Shown: positions 7,658-18,975 of the stretch, one piece after another
How positions within the stretch are numbered: the first letter of the stretch is position 1
Layout: each line of letters starts with the position of its first letter
Source of the DNA: Psychrobacillus soli
GTDB taxonomy: Bacteria > Bacillota > Bacilli > Bacillales_A > Planococcaceae
Direction of reading: 5' to 3'
Length of the DNA stretch: 64,000 nt
NCBI RefSeq assembly: GCF_006861775.1
Contig: NZ_VDGG01000009.1
Span: 1 to 64,000, forward strand
Notes under the pieces: generated by a model
Databases searched by the model: none
The model's input: the letters and a program-made list of their open reading frames with translations, nothing else
What the model was told of the DNA's origin: nothing
Translations under genes and position numbers: made by a program

Positions 7658-8455
7658 TTACGATCTAAAATATACAAGTACTGCAGCTAGCACTACTAGT
7701 GATAAGATAATTATCGTATCTTTCGCCGCCCACTCCAGCTTACGATATCTAGTTCTTCCTTCTCCGCCTTTGTATCCTCGTACTTCCATCGCGGTCGCTA
7801 AATCTTCTGCTCGCTTAAATGCACTAACAAACAATGGAATCAGAAGTGGAACAATGGCATTCACTCTTTCTTTCATACTACCGGTTGTCATATCCGAACC
7901 TCTTGCCATTTGCGCTTTCATAATTTTATCCGTTTCATCCATTAAAGTAGGGATAAATCTTAAGGAAATAGACATCATAAGCGCTAATTCATGCACTGGA
8001 AGCTTCCATTTCTTCAGCGGGTTCAATAATGTCTCCAATGCATCCGTAATCGAAATAGGGGTCGTAGTGAGCGTTAAAATAGACGTTAAAATAACAAGGA
8101 CAAAAAAACGTATGGAAATGAATATCCCTTGTCGCAAACCTTCCTCATATATCTTTATAAACTTCCACTCAAATATGACTGCGCCTTCCCGTGTGAAAAA
8201 TAAATGCAATAAAAACGTAAAAATAATCAAAATTACAACAGGTTTCAACCCATTAATTAAAAAATAAAGTCTAATCTTAGACATTCGAATGATCAAAAAT
8301 GTAAACGCAACTAAAATTCCGTATGTAATCCAGTTATTTGCGATGAATACAACCGCAATAAATAAAAACACAAAAATCAATTTTGCACGTGCATCTAACC
8401 TATGAATAAACGAATCCCCGGGTATATATCGACCAAATATCATTTTTTCTAGCAT
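7658..8455 (-). CDS. ecfT: EcfT, transmembrane coupling subunit of the ECF transporter
   Basis: 265 residues with several membrane helices (about 27-58, 68-87, 108-132, 240-262) and two cytoplasmic coupling helices carrying the ARG (184-186) and VRG (225-227) triplets that dock on the two ATPases. Energy-coupling factor modules import vitamins or metals together with separate S components, none of which is encoded here. It therefore looks like the shared group II module. The start ATG overlaps the ecfA2 stop (shared base 8455), indicating translational coupling. Confidence 0.95.
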   Translation of the reverse strand: MLEKMIFGRYIPGDSFIHRLDARAKLIFVFLFIAVVFIANNWITYGILVAFTFLIIRMSKIRLYFLINGLKPVVILIIFTFLLHLFFTREGAVIFEWKFIKIYEEGLRQGIFISIRFFVLVILTSILTLTTTPISITDALETLLNPLKKWKLPVHELALMMSISLRFIPTLMDETDKIMKAQMARGSDMTTGSMKERVNAIVPLLIPLFVSAFKRAEDLATAMEVRGYKGGEGRTRYRKLEWAAKDTIIILSLVVLAAVLVYFRS

Positions 8456-9324
8456 TATAACTCACGCTCCTTCTTCAAAAAACGCGCAAGTTCTTCCGCT
8501 AACATCTCTTCTGTTAAACAAAGAGCAGGTAACTTCTTCCCCATCATTTGTTCCACTTTTTTTTGGAACTTCATGCTTTGGGGAAGTTCTAAACGAAAAT
8601 CCATTAAACGACCTTCATCCGAAAAAATCTCTTGTGGCGTTCCCGCTAAGACACATTTACCATCATGCATAATAGCAATGCGATCTGCATATCTCGCGGC
8701 ATCCTCCATACTATGTGTTACTAGTATGGTCGTTAATCCTTTTTCTTTGTGAAGTCGGTAAAACAAATCCATTATTTCTTTTCTTCCTTTTGGATCTAGA
8801 CCTGCTGTAGGCTCATCTAGTACTAACACTTCCGGATTCATCGCAAGTACTCCTGCAATTGCCACACGTCTCATTTGCCCTCCTGATAAATCGAAAGGTG
8901 ATTTTTCCAATACTTCATCTGGTAAGCCTAGCAAACTTACTAGTTCAATGGCCCGGCGTTTTGCTTCTTGCTCAGGCACACCAAAATTCATAGGGCCAAA
9001 CATTATATCTTTCAACACCGTTTCATCAAATAATTGATGCTCTGGAAATTGAAACACGATGCCCACTTTTTGTCTTACCTTTCGGAGCTGCTTATTTTTT
9101 TTCCCAGCACTTACTTCCACATCCCCAATTTGGATAGAACCATCCGTTGGTTTTAATAAAGCATTCAAATGCTGCAAAACCGTCGACTTCCCGGAACCAG
9201 TATGTCCAATAATTGCTTGATACGAACCGGAAGGGATATGTAAATCTACATCAAAAAGCGCTCTTTTTTCAAATGGTGTATTTTTCGCATAGGCGTAACT
9301 TACTTGTTGAAGTGTGATGTCCAT
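8455..9324 (-). CDS. ecfA2: ECF transporter ATPase EcfA2
   Basis: 289 residues: Walker A GHTGSGKST (40-48), Q-loop VFQFPEHQLF, ABC signature LSGGQ (146-150), Walker B VLVLDEPT (166-173) and H-loop VTHS. One of the two unequal ATPases driving the ECF vitamin transporter. The start overlaps the end of ecfA1 by 25 bases, so the two ATPases are translated in a coupled manner. The C-terminal extension after about residue 240 is typical of EcfA2. Confidence 0.95.
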   Translation of the reverse strand: MDITLQQVSYAYAKNTPFEKRALFDVDLHIPSGSYQAIIGHTGSGKSTVLQHLNALLKPTDGSIQIGDVEVSAGKKNKQLRKVRQKVGIVFQFPEHQLFDETVLKDIMFGPMNFGVPEQEAKRRAIELVSLLGLPDEVLEKSPFDLSGGQMRRVAIAGVLAMNPEVLVLDEPTAGLDPKGRKEIMDLFYRLHKEKGLTTILVTHSMEDAARYADRIAIMHDGKCVLAGTPQEIFSDEGRLMDFRLELPQSMKFQKKVEQMMGKKLPALCLTEEMLAEELARFLKKEREL

Positions 9325-10148
9325 AAATCATTCACCAACTCTTCTTCTGACATATGTTCTGCTACTAATGTAATTCCTTGTGTTTTTAATAATCTAGAAA
9401 TGTTCATCGCAAAAGGAAGATCTAACCCTAAATCTACTAGCTCTTGACCTCGTTGGAAAATCTCTTCCGGCGATCCTTCTGCATATTTGCTCCCTTGATT
9501 CATCATAATAACACGATCTGCAAGCAATGCTTCTTCTAAATCATGTGTAATCGATATAACAGTCAAATCTGTTTCTTCTCGAAGTTGTCGTACCGTAGAA
9601 AGTACTTCTTCTCTACCTTGTGGATCTAGCATGGAGGTCGCTTCATCTAATAATAATATTTTGGGCTGTAAAGCAATGGCACCAGCAATCGCAACACGCT
9701 GTTTTTGACCTCCTGATAAATGATGCGGCTCACTATTCATAAAATCGCTCATCTTTACTTTTACTAAAGACTGTTTCACTCGTTCTACCATTTCCTCAAA
9801 AGGGATCCCGTTATTTTCTAAAGCAAATGCAACATCATCTTGCACAGTTGCCCCTACAAATTGGTTATCTGGATTTTGAAAAACCATCCCCATTTGTGAG
9901 CGTGTTTCCCATAAACTTTGTTCGTTTAACGCTTCTCCAAAAACTCGTACTTGTCCCGTCTGAGGAAATAGAAGACCATTCATTAAACGCGCAAGCGTCG
10001 ATTTTCCCGAACCGTTATGGCCGACAATCGCTACCCATTCACCCTCGTAAACTGTATAGGAAACATTATTCACAGCAGGTCTCACGTTTTCATCTTCTTC
10101 TGCATATGTAAAAGTTACTTCTTGTAAAGAAATAATCTCGCGTTTCAT
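9300..10148 (-). CDS. ecfA1: ECF transporter ATPase EcfA1
   Basis: 282 residues: Walker A GHNGSGKST (43-51), Q-loop MVFQNPDNQF, signature LSGGQ (144-148), Walker B ILLLDEAT (164-171) and H-loop ITHD. The QNPDNQ sequence is the usual EcfA1 hallmark. First gene of ecfA1-ecfA2-ecfT-truA, separated from rplQ by a terminator and a structured leader. The ribosome site GGGAGG precedes the ATG by 6-10 bases. Confidence 0.95.
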   Translation of the reverse strand: MKREIISLQEVTFTYAEEDENVRPAVNNVSYTVYEGEWVAIVGHNGSGKSTLARLMNGLLFPQTGQVRVFGEALNEQSLWETRSQMGMVFQNPDNQFVGATVQDDVAFALENNGIPFEEMVERVKQSLVKVKMSDFMNSEPHHLSGGQKQRVAIAGAIALQPKILLLDEATSMLDPQGREEVLSTVRQLREETDLTVISITHDLEEALLADRVIMMNQGSKYAEGSPEEIFQRGQELVDLGLDLPFAMNISRLLKTQGITLVAEHMSEEELVNDLWTSHFNK

Positions 10149-10204
10149 CCTTTACCTCCCCTAGCTCATCTCAGCTACACTAATTGCCTTTACCCTATAT
10201 TACG

Positions 10205-10320
10205 ATAAATTAAAAAAGCGCGCACCTCATTTAGAGAAATGCGCTCTTCTATAACTTATTTCTAGACCGGTTGCTCAAGACCGATCTGAAAATGAGGTGC
10301 GTAGAGCTAGACGAGACGCA
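10205..10320 (-). promoter_or_regulatory. Structured leader before ecfA1, possible attenuator
   Basis: On the minus strand CGCACCTCATTT (10289-10300) can pair perfectly with AAATGAGGTGCG (10220-10231). Between them lies an inner hairpin, GATCGGT with ACCGGTC (about 10264-10286), and AGCGCATTT, which can compete for the right arm. The structure ends in CGCTTTTTT (10211-10218), like an intrinsic terminator, some 60 bases before the ecfA1 ribosome site. No known riboswitch core was recognised. Confidence 0.5.
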
Positions 10321-10385
10321 ACTTCAATGTATAAAGTCCGCTCATCGTAACACTCTGCTTTTATAATGTCGTATAAATCTGTTTG

Positions 10386-10426
10386 AAAAAAGAAGAGGGA
10401 GGTCAGAAATACCAACATCCCTCTTC
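10386..10426 (-). terminator. Terminator of the alpha operon after rplQ
   Basis: GAAGAGGGA (minus strand, 10418-10426) pairs perfectly with TCCCTCTTC (10392-10400) and is followed by TTTTTT. It marks the end of the S10-spc-alpha transcript. The 322 bases between rplQ and ecfA1 hold this terminator, the ecf leader and no gene. Confidence 0.88.
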
Positions 10427-10470
10427 AACTTTTCAAGTTTAATTGGGTAGGCGTATAAACACCAATCTAA

Positions 10471-10851
10471 TTAAACTAACTCAATTACTACAACTGGTGC
10501 TCCGTCTCCGCGACGAGGTCCAACTTTCATAATACGAGTATAACCGCCTTGACGATCAGCATAACGTGGTGCTACATCATCAAACAACTTTTGCAAAGCA
10601 AAAACAGTTGTTTCATTGCCTTCTTCGTCAGTAGAAGTTGCTACTTCACGACGAATGTAAGACGCAGCTAAACGACGTGCATGCAAATCTCCGCGTTTAC
10701 CTAAAGTGATCATTTTTTCAACGACAGAACGTAATTCTTTCGCGCGTGCTTCAGTTGTTTGAATACGCTCGTTAATGATTAAGTCTGTAGTTAAGTCACG
10801 TAACATCGCTTTACGTTGAGAACTTGTACGTCCAAGTTTTCTGTAACCCAT
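10471..10851 (-). CDS. rplQ: 50S ribosomal protein L17
   Basis: 126 residues, starting [20 protein letters not shown], the canonical L17 start. The internal segment [16 protein letters not shown] is the variable loop seen in Bacillales. L17 lies near the peptide exit tunnel. Last gene of the alpha operon, 53 bases after rpoA. GGAGGG precedes the ATG. Confidence 0.98.
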   Translation of the reverse strand: MGYRKLGRTSSQRKAMLRDLTTDLIINERIQTTEARAKELRSVVEKMITLGKRGDLHARRLAASYIRREVATSTDEEGNETTVFALQKLFDDVAPRYADRQGGYTRIMKVGPRRGDGAPVVVIELV

Positions 10852-10904
10852 GGATGTTTCCCTCCTTTGGTGAATAGTTCAAATCTAGCTATATCAAAAT
10901 TCGC

Positions 10905-11849
10905 TTAGTCTTCTTTACGTAATCCTAAGCCAAGCTCATCTAACTTCGCTCTTACTTCTTCTAAAGATTTTCGTCCAAGGTTTCTTACTTTCATCATGTC
11001 ATCTTCTGATTTGCTTGCAAGCTCAAGTACCGTATTGATACCAGCGCGTTTTAAGCAATTATAAGAACGAACAGAAAGATCAAGTTCTTCGATAGTCATC
11101 TCTAATACTTTTTCTTTTTGATCTTCTTCTTTTTCGACCATGATTTCAGCAGTTTGTGCCTCGTCTGTCATCCCTACAAAAATGTTTAAGTGCTCTGTTA
11201 AAATTTTTGCTCCAAGCGAAATCGCCTCTTTAGGACCGGTGCTGCCATCTGTCCACACATCAAGAGTTAATTTATCGTAGTTAGCCGACTGACCAACACG
11301 AGTATTTTCCACTTGAAAATTAACGCGTGAAACTGGAGTATAAATAGAGTCGATCGGGATTACGCCGATAGGAAGATCCTCACGTTTGTTTTGATCAGCA
11401 GGAGTGTAGCCACGGCCTCGACCTGCGTACATACGCATACGGAAATGACCATTTTTGCCGATTGTTGCAATATAGAGTTCTGGGTTTAATATCTCAACAT
11501 CACTGTCATGTGTAATGTCAGCAGCTGTAATCGTTCCCTCTCCTTTTACATCAATCTCAATGACTTTTTCTTCATCAGAGTAGATTTTTAAAGCTAGTTT
11601 CTTCACATTCATAATAATAGATGCAACATCTTCCACTACGCCTTCAATAGTTGAAAACTCATGTAAAACGCCATCAATTTGAATAGAAGTAACTGCAGCT
11701 CCTGGTAAAGAAGACAGAAGGATACGACGTAAAGAATTACCCAAAGTATTTCCATAACCACGTTCTAGCGGTTCTACAACAAATTTACCAAACTTGGTAT
11801 TTTCGCTGATTTCTACACTTTCAATCTTTGGTTTTTCAATTTCGATCAT
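10905..11849 (-). CDS. rpoA: RNA polymerase alpha subunit
   Basis: 314 residues. The N-terminal domain (about 1-230) for dimerisation and beta/beta-prime assembly starts [10 protein letters not shown] and includes [19 protein letters not shown]. The C-terminal domain (about 245-310) has [19 protein letters not shown] and [11 protein letters not shown], which bind UP-element DNA and activators. Length and order (rpsM-rpsK-rpoA-rplQ) match B. subtilis. The 137-base gap to rpsK has no gene. Confidence 0.99.
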   Translation of the reverse strand: MIEIEKPKIESVEISENTKFGKFVVEPLERGYGNTLGNSLRRILLSSLPGAAVTSIQIDGVLHEFSTIEGVVEDVASIIMNVKKLALKIYSDEEKVIEIDVKGEGTITAADITHDSDVEILNPELYIATIGKNGHFRMRMYAGRGRGYTPADQNKREDLPIGVIPIDSIYTPVSRVNFQVENTRVGQSANYDKLTLDVWTDGSTGPKEAISLGAKILTEHLNIFVGMTDEAQTAEIMVEKEEDQKEKVLEMTIEELDLSVRSYNCLKRAGINTVLELASKSEDDMMKVRNLGRKSLEEVRAKLDELGLGLRKED

Positions 11850-11986
11850 TCCAATTTACCCTCCCTCAAAACATCGAATGTATAGGTTCTTTCCATCATG
11901 AATTCGATCGTTTAACTGGTTGCTTTATTTGAACAACCTCAGTCTGTACAATAAATGATGTTCTCAAACAAGTTGAGTAGCACCTT

Positions 11987-12394
<408 letters not shown>

Positions 12395-12401
12395 TTACCG
12401 A

Positions 12402-12767
12402 TTATTTTTTCTTGTTAGCGACTGTTTTACGTGGACCTTTACGAGTACGTGCATTGTTCTTCGTATTTTGTCCGCGTACAGGTAAGCCGCGACGGTGACG
12501 GATACCACGGAAAGATCCGATTTCCATCAAACGTTTAATGTTTAGTGATACTTCACGACGAAGGTCACCTTCTACTTTGTATGCACCGATTTGTTCACGG
12601 ATTTTGTTTAACTCGTCTTCTGTAAGATCACGAACTCGTGTCGATTCAGAAATACCAGCTCCAACTAGTACTTTTTGTGCAGTAGTTTTACCAATTCCGA
12701 AAATGTATGTTAATGCAATAACAACGCGTTTATCGCGTGGAATGTCAACACCAGCAATACGTGCCAT
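12402..12767 (-). CDS. rpsM: 30S ribosomal protein S13
   Basis: 121 residues from [15 protein letters not shown] to the basic tail [13 protein letters not shown], which contacts P-site tRNA. The helix-two-turn-helix stretch [14 protein letters not shown] is conserved. S13 sits in the 30S head and forms bridges with the 50S. It lies 23 bases after rpmJ. Confidence 0.99.
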   Translation of the reverse strand: MARIAGVDIPRDKRVVIALTYIFGIGKTTAQKVLVGAGISESTRVRDLTEDELNKIREQIGAYKVEGDLRREVSLNIKRLMEIGSFRGIRHRRGLPVRGQNTKNNARTRKGPRKTVANKKK

Positions 12768-12790
12768 ATGTGTCGTGCACCTCCTTCTAA

Positions 12791-12904
<114 letters not shown>

Positions 12905-12941
12905 CTAACCCAACCTCCTTAGTAGTCCGGAGTGCAAAAGA

Positions 12942-13160
12942 TTATTTAAAACGGTACGTGATACGACCGCGAGTTAAATCGTAAGGAGAAAGTTCAATTG
13001 TGACTTTATCTCCAGGTAAAATGCGGATAAAGTGCATACGAATTTTACCCGATACATGCGCAAGTATCGTATGACCGTTTTCTAATTCTACCTTAAACAT
13101 CGCGTTTGGCAAAGTCTCAACAACTGTTCCTTCGACTTCAATTACATCATCTTTCGCCAT
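12942..13160 (-). CDS. infA: Translation initiation factor IF-1
   Basis: 72 residues, [11 protein letters not shown] to RITYRFK, an OB-fold protein that blocks the ribosomal A site during initiation. The ATG at 13158-13160 is chosen; the codon just before it (TTG) would add one residue. A GGGAG site is upstream. In B. subtilis map lies directly upstream; here a 450-base gene-free spacer takes that place. Confidence 0.98.
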   Translation of the reverse strand: MAKDDVIEVEGTVVETLPNAMFKVELENGHTILAHVSGKIRMHFIRILPGDKVTIELSPYDLTRGRITYRFK

Positions 13161-13163
13161 CAA

Positions 13164-13617
13164 CCCTGTCTCCCTTCTATATACAAATCAGGTTCTCATC
13201 ACTACTCAAACGTAATTTGCTTTAGTATAGCCTCAAAAGGAACGAAACTATTCGTTTCAAGCATATGTTTGGAAATCATGAGAGATGTTCGAAAGACACT
13301 CGTAAGGTTTCGCTTTTTGCAATCCACGGAGTAGACTGACTGGTAGAAACCCGTCTCCCTCATGTCAACATGTTCGCACGAATGTGTTGGATGAGTTCCA
13401 TAGTACCCGTTCGTTACATAGATGCTTCCACGAAACCCATTATACCCTTTCAGAAGTCAAAATGCACGTGGACTAGGGGGTCCTCGCTATTAACGCATTT
13501 CTTTTCATCCAGTTCGTATACCGGGCGCAATATGCTTTTGCAGCTCTCGAAAAAAACGTTTTCGTTCTTTATGCATAGTGCCCGGGTATTCAGTCGTCTG
13601 CGACAGGCACCGGGCTT
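13164..13617. other. Gene-free spacer where map is expected
   Basis: No reading frame here resembles methionine aminopeptidase or the small KOW-domain protein that B. subtilis carries between adk and infA. Apart from the hairpin at 13580-13615 I see only an isolated TATAAT-like hexamer (13439-13444, minus) without a well-spaced -35. Confidence 0.7.
13580..13615. repeat. Nested GC-rich hairpin next to the adk stop codon
   Basis: GCCCGG (13580-13585) pairs with CCGGGC (13610-13615), and an inner GTCG (13593-13596) pairs with CGAC (13601-13604). No T-run follows on the minus strand, so it is a weak terminator at best. Shares CAGGCACC with the palindrome at 5526-5554. Confidence 0.6.
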
Positions 13618-14313
<696 letters not shown>

Positions 14314-14335
14314 TTAACCGTTCCTAAAAACCATA

Positions 14336-15628
14336 TTATTTCATAAAGCCTTTATAGTGACGTTTAACTAGTTGTGATTCCAATTGTTTCATGGACTCTA
14401 ATGCAACACCAACAACAATAAGTAAGCTGGTACCACCAATTTGTGCTGTTTGCGGTAATCCTGCAAACTTAACAAATAGTAATGGCATTATTGCGATCAA
14501 AGCTAAGAAAATAGAACCTACAAAAGTTAATCGATATAATACGCTAGTCAAATAATTTTGTGTGTTTATACCAGGACGAATTCCTGGAATATACGCACCT
14601 TGCTTTTTCAAATTGTCCGCTACATTTTCTGGATTCACTTGAATGAATGCATAGAAGTAAGTAAACGCAACAATTAAAGCAATGTAAATAATCATACCAA
14701 TAGGTTGTGTATAATCTAATGCTCTCGTTATGAACTCAGTCGTACTATTCTGTCCAAAAAACAGAACAAGTGATTGAGGTGCCATAAGAAAAGCCGAGGC
14801 AAAGATTACCGGAATTACTCCCGCAGCATTTACTTTTAAAGGCAAGTGCGTTTGTTGACCACCCGTTTGGGCTGTACCAGCAACGCGTTTTGCATATTGA
14901 ATTGGAATTTTACGCAACGCTTGTTGAACGTAAATTACTCCAACTGTAACAGCAATAATTGCTAATAATAGTAATACGACAATGACGATATTGATAAATA
15001 ATGCTTCTCCAGCACCATCAATAAATTGCGCATACATTTGGTTAACTGCGTTTGGAATAGCTGCCACGATACCAGCGAAGATAATAATAGAAATACCATT
15101 ACCAACACCTTTGGCAGTAATCTGTTCGCCTAACCACATTAAAAATGCAGTACCAGCAGTTAATACAATTGCAATAACAACATAATTTAGAATGCCTTCT
15201 TCTTTTATTAAAGAACCGCCGTACATACGGTTAAAACCATATGACATGGCAATTGCTTGAATAAAAGCTAGCACAATGGTGAAATAACGAGTGAATTGAG
15301 CAAGTTTACGTCTTCCAACTTCTCCTTGCTTAGCCCACTCTGTAAATTTCGGTACAACATCCATTTGTAACAATTGTACAATGATGGAAGCAGTGATGTA
15401 TGGCATAATACCCATCGCTAAAATAGAGAAGTTAGCTAGTGCACCCCCACCAAATGTATTTAAGAAACCTATCAAACCTAATTGATCCGTTTGCTTTAAT
15501 ACATTTGCATCAACGTATGGTACCGGTACAAATGTTCCGATACGAAATACGATCAACATCAATAAGGTAAAAATGATTTTATTTCGAATATCTCGCACAC
15601 GCATAAAGTTGGAGATCGTCTGAAACAT
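14336..15628 (-). CDS. secY: Protein translocase subunit SecY
   Basis: 430 residues with ten predicted membrane helices. It starts [20 protein letters not shown] and has the plug-region sequence FGGGALANFSILAMGI and the cytoplasmic loop RRKLAQFTRYFT. SecY forms the membrane channel of the general secretion pathway with SecE (47568-47753 here) and SecG. The ATG shares one base with the rplO stop codon (TAATG), so translation is coupled. Confidence 0.99.
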   Translation of the reverse strand: MFQTISNFMRVRDIRNKIIFTLLMLIVFRIGTFVPVPYVDANVLKQTDQLGLIGFLNTFGGGALANFSILAMGIMPYITASIIVQLLQMDVVPKFTEWAKQGEVGRRKLAQFTRYFTIVLAFIQAIAMSYGFNRMYGGSLIKEEGILNYVVIAIVLTAGTAFLMWLGEQITAKGVGNGISIIIFAGIVAAIPNAVNQMYAQFIDGAGEALFINIVIVVLLLLAIIAVTVGVIYVQQALRKIPIQYAKRVAGTAQTGGQQTHLPLKVNAAGVIPVIFASAFLMAPQSLVLFFGQNSTTEFITRALDYTQPIGMIIYIALIVAFTYFYAFIQVNPENVADNLKKQGAYIPGIRPGINTQNYLTSVLYRLTFVGSIFLALIAIMPLLFVKFAGLPQTAQIGGTSLLIVVGVALESMKQLESQLVKRHYKGFMK

Positions 15629-16068
15629 TAAACCACCTCAGTTTGTCCGCCAGCATTCTCAATTGCTTCTTTAGCTGACGCAGAAAATTTGTGAGCTTTA
15701 ACAGATAGTTTCTTGTCAAGAGTTCCATTACCTAGAATCTTAATACCAGATTTCTCATTGCTCACAACACCTGTTTCAATTAATAGAGCAGGTGTTATTT
15801 CTGTGCCTTCTTCGAAACGATTTAATGTATCAAGGTTCACAATTGCAAATTCTTTACGGTTAATGTTCGTGAATCCACGTTTTGGTAGACGACGGAACAA
15901 TGGGTTTTGACCGCCCTCAAATCCTGGACGAACTCCACCGCCCGAACGAGAATTTTGACCTTTATGACCTCTACCTGCAGTTTTACCATTACCAGAACCG
16001 GTACCACGACCTACGCGGTTACGTGTAGAACGAGATCCTTCTGCTGGTTTTAACTCATGAAGTTTCAT
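15628..16068 (-). CDS. rplO: 50S ribosomal protein L15
   Basis: 146 residues, starting [13 protein letters not shown], then the Gly/Arg-rich extension [23 protein letters not shown] that threads into 23S rRNA, and ending [14 protein letters not shown] lies before the ATG. Overlaps secY by one base. Confidence 0.98.
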   Translation of the reverse strand: MKLHELKPAEGSRSTRNRVGRGTGSGNGKTAGRGHKGQNSRSGGGVRPGFEGGQNPLFRRLPKRGFTNINRKEFAIVNLDTLNRFEEGTEITPALLIETGVVSNEKSGIKILGNGTLDKKLSVKAHKFSASAKEAIENAGGQTEVV

Positions 16069-16100
16069 ATGGTGGCACCTCCTTATTCTTAAAATAAACC

Positions 16101-16283
16101 TTAAATTTCTTTGACAGTTACTAAGTGAGCTACTTTGCCAACCATCCCGCGGATAGCAACATTGTCTTGGTGCTCAACTGTTTGATGCATTTTACGTAAT
16201 CCAAGGGCTTCAGCTGTTTTGCGTTGATTTGGTTTTGTACCAATCAAGCTTTTAGTAAGGGTGATTTCTAATTTAGTTGCCAT
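16101..16283 (-). CDS. rpmD: 50S ribosomal protein L30
   Basis: 60 residues when started at MATKLEITL (ATG 16281-16283); an ATG two codons earlier is possible but unlike the family. L30 binds 23S rRNA; the [19 protein letters not shown] stretch is typical. Located between rpsE and rplO in the spc operon. Confidence 0.95.
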   Translation of the reverse strand: MATKLEITLTKSLIGTKPNQRKTAEALGLRKMHQTVEHQDNVAIRGMVGKVAHLVTVKEI

Positions 16284-16297
16284 TGTCATTTCCCCCC

Positions 16298-16798
16298 TTA
16301 TCCTAACAGTTCTTCTACTGATTTACCACGTAATTTAGCAACGTCCTCAGCACGTTTTAGTTCAGTTAAACCTTGAACTGTAGCACGAACCATGTTGATT
16401 GGTGTGTTAGATCCAAGTGATTTAGAAAGAATGTCTGTAATACCAGCTAATTCTAGAACCGCACGAACCGGTCCACCAGCGATAACACCAGTACCTGGTG
16501 CAGCAGGTTTAACTAGAACTGAACCAGCGCCAAAGCGACCAATAACTTGGTGAGGAGTAGTTCCTCCAACTCTTGCTACTTCAACTAGGTTTTTCTTAGC
16601 ATCTTCAACTGCTTTACGGATTGCATCTGGAACTTCTTGAGCTTTCCCAGTACCAAATCCAACATGTCCGTTTTTATCTCCAACTACTACTAATGCAGTA
16701 AAACGGAAACGACGTCCACCTTTTACAACTTTAGCAACACGGTTAATCGTTACTACGCGTTCTTCAAGTTCAAGTTTGTTTGGGTCAATACCACGCAT
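16298..16798 (-). CDS. rpsE: 30S ribosomal protein S5
   Basis: 166 residues. An N-terminal double-stranded RNA-binding-like domain with [17 protein letters not shown], then the [11 protein letters not shown] loop and a C-terminal domain with [15 protein letters not shown]5 helps decoding fidelity. The start ATG is read as [13 protein letters not shown]. The spacing to rplR is 21 bases. Confidence 0.98.
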   Translation of the reverse strand: MRGIDPNKLELEERVVTINRVAKVVKGGRRFRFTALVVVGDKNGHVGFGTGKAQEVPDAIRKAVEDAKKNLVEVARVGGTTPHQVIGRFGAGSVLVKPAAPGTGVIAGGPVRAVLELAGITDILSKSLGSNTPINMVRATVQGLTELKRAEDVAKLRGKSVEELLG

Positions 16799-16819
16799 GA
16801 AATATGTCCCTCCTTCTTC

Positions 16820-17179
16820 TTAAAATTCTAAGCCGTTTTCACGTGCAGCTTCAGCTAACGCTTTAACACGTCCATGATATAAGTAACCGCCACGGTCGAA
16901 TACAACAGATTTGATGTTTTTTTCAACAGCGCGTTTTGCGATTGTTTCACCGATTAATGTAGCAGCTTCAACGTTTCCAGCTGTACCAGTAAAATCTTTA
17001 TCCATAGAAGACGCACTTACGATTGTTACACCTTGTGAATCATCGATAAGTTGTGCGTAAATATGTTTATTAGAACGGAATACATTTAAACGAGGACGTT
17101 CAGTAGTACCCGTGATTTTAGTACGAACACGTGCATGACGTTTTTTACGAACTTGATTTTTGTCTTGTTTCGTAATCAC
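16820..17179 (-). CDS. rplR: 50S ribosomal protein L18
   Basis: 119 residues from GTG 17179 ([15 protein letters not shown]). This start is preferred because AAAGGAG lies 8 bases upstream; the GTG three codons earlier overlaps that site. L18 binds 5S rRNA. Conserved [16 protein letters not shown] and the C-terminal [18 protein letters not shown] are present. Confidence 0.97.
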   Translation of the reverse strand: MITKQDKNQVRKKRHARVRTKITGTTERPRLNVFRSNKHIYAQLIDDSQGVTIVSASSMDKDFTGTAGNVEAATLIGETIAKRAVEKNIKSVVFDRGGYLYHGRVKALAEAARENGLEF

Positions 17180-17209
17180 AGTGGTCACTCCTTTCTAATG
17201 CGAAATGCA

Positions 17210-17749
17210 TTATTTACCTGTTTTACCTTCTTTGCGGCGTACAACTTCGCCTTCATAACGAATACCTTTACCTTTGTAAGGCTCTGGTGGACGAACTTGA
17301 CGAATATTAGATGCTAAAGCACCAACACGTTCTTTGTTAATACCGCGAACGATAATTTTTGTATTAGAAGGAACTTCAACTACTACTCCGTCTTCAGGAG
17401 TGAATTCTACTGGGTGAGAGTACCCTACATTAAGTACAAGTTTAGTACCTTGTAGTTGTGCACGGTAACCAACCCCAACTAATTCAAGTCCACGTTCGAA
17501 TCCTTGTGATACACCAGTGACCATATTTGCTAATAGTGCACGTGTTGTACCGTGGATCGTACGGTGTTCTTTAGACTCTGAAGGACGTACTAAAGTAATC
17601 ACATTACCTTCTTGCTCAATTTTAATATCTTGGTTAAATGAATTTGTTAATTCACCTTTTGGTCCTTTTACTACTACTGTGTTGTCAGCGTTAACTGTAA
17701 CAGTAACGTCTGCAGGAACCTCTATTGGTTTTTTACCTACTCGAGACAT
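17210..17749 (-). CDS. rplF: 50S ribosomal protein L6
   Basis: 179 residues with the two repeated L6 domains. It starts [15 protein letters not shown] and carries the C-terminal signature [14 protein letters not shown] (conserved PEPYKGKGI). L6 lies at the base of the L7/L12 stalk near the sarcin-ricin loop. GGAGGT is before the ATG. Confidence 0.99.
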   Translation of the reverse strand: MSRVGKKPIEVPADVTVTVNADNTVVVKGPKGELTNSFNQDIKIEQEGNVITLVRPSESKEHRTIHGTTRALLANMVTGVSQGFERGLELVGVGYRAQLQGTKLVLNVGYSHPVEFTPEDGVVVEVPSNTKIIVRGINKERVGALASNIRQVRPPEPYKGKGIRYEGEVVRRKEGKTGK

Positions 17750-17779
17750 TGTGTTGCACCTCCATTCGTTTGTTGATTA

Positions 17780-18178
17780 TTACCAAACGTAAGCTACGAT
17801 TTCTCCGCCAACTTGTTTAGCGCGAGCTTCTTTATCTGTTAATAAACCATTTGAAGTAGAAACTAAAGCAATTCCTAAACCGTTAAGAACTTTAGGCACT
17901 TCGTTTGTTTTAGCGTAAACGCGTAGACCAGGTTTTGAAATACGTTTCAAACCAGTAATAACGCGCTCGTCGTTTTGACCATATTTTAAGAAGATACGGA
18001 TGATACCTTGTTTGCTATCTTCTACTAATTCAACATCACGTACGAAACCTTCACGCTTTAAAATTTCAGCGATTTCCTTTTTCATGTTTGAAGCAGGAAC
18101 TTCCAATTTCTCGTGACGAACCATGTTAGCATTACGAATGCGTGTAAGCATATCTGCAATTGGATCTGACATTGTCAT
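17780..18178 (-). CDS. rpsH: 30S ribosomal protein S8
   Basis: 132 residues, [18 protein letters not shown] to GEIVAYVW. S8 is a primary 16S rRNA binder and in many bacteria represses the spc operon by binding its mRNA. AAGGAGG lies 8 bases before this ATG, which is why the first of two in-frame ATGs is chosen, giving the same length as B. subtilis. Confidence 0.99.
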   Translation of the reverse strand: MTMSDPIADMLTRIRNANMVRHEKLEVPASNMKKEIAEILKREGFVRDVELVEDSKQGIIRIFLKYGQNDERVITGLKRISKPGLRVYAKTNEVPKVLNGLGIALVSTSNGLLTDKEARAKQVGGEIVAYVW

Positions 18179-18208
18179 TACATTTACCTCCTTCCCATTT
18201 ATAGGGGT

Positions 18209-18412
<204 letters not shown>

Positions 18413-18952
18413 TTACTTTTGGAATGGCATACCGAATTGTGTTAATAACTCACGAGCTTCTTCGTCAGAGTTCGCAGTTGTTACAATTACGATGTCCATA
18501 CCGCGTACTTTCGAAACTTTATCATAATCGATTTCAGGGAAGATTAATTGCTCTTTAACTCCAAGTGTGTAGTTACCGCGACCATCAAATGCTTTTTTAG
18601 AAACACCACGGAAGTCACGTACACGTGGAAGAGAGATTGCGATTAATTTATCCAAAAAGTCATACATACGCTCTCCGCGTAGTGTAACTTTTGCTCCGAT
18701 TGGCATACCTTCACGAAGACGGAAACCAGCGATCGATTTTTTAGCTTTCGTAACTACAGGTTTTTGACCTGAGATAATTTGTAATTCTTCAACAGCAGCG
18801 TCAAGTGCTTTTGTATTAGATACAGCATCACCCACACCCATGTTGATAACAATCTTATCAACTTTAGGTACTTGCATTACCGATTTATATTCAAACTTGC
18901 TCATTAGAGCAGGAGAAACTTCCTTAAGATATTTTTCTTTTAGGCGGTTCAT
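18413..18952 (-). CDS. rplE: 50S ribosomal protein L5
   Basis: 179 residues, [17 protein letters not shown] to [10 protein letters not shown]5 binds 5S rRNA and contacts P-site tRNA. Conserved INMGVGDAV and PRVRDFRGV stretches are visible. The gap to rplX is 23 bases and holds a GGAGG site. Confidence 0.99.
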   Translation of the reverse strand: MNRLKEKYLKEVSPALMSKFEYKSVMQVPKVDKIVINMGVGDAVSNTKALDAAVEELQIISGQKPVVTKAKKSIAGFRLREGMPIGAKVTLRGERMYDFLDKLIAISLPRVRDFRGVSKKAFDGRGNYTLGVKEQLIFPEIDYDKVSKVRGMDIVIVTTANSDEEARELLTQFGMPFQK

Positions 18953-18975
18953 GTGTGTACCTCCCTTCTATTTAC

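Noticed and set aside
13439-13460. TTGACT and TATAAT on the minus strand as an infA promoter
   Set aside because: The hexamers are only 10 bases apart, too close for a sigma-A promoter; no better -35 exists.
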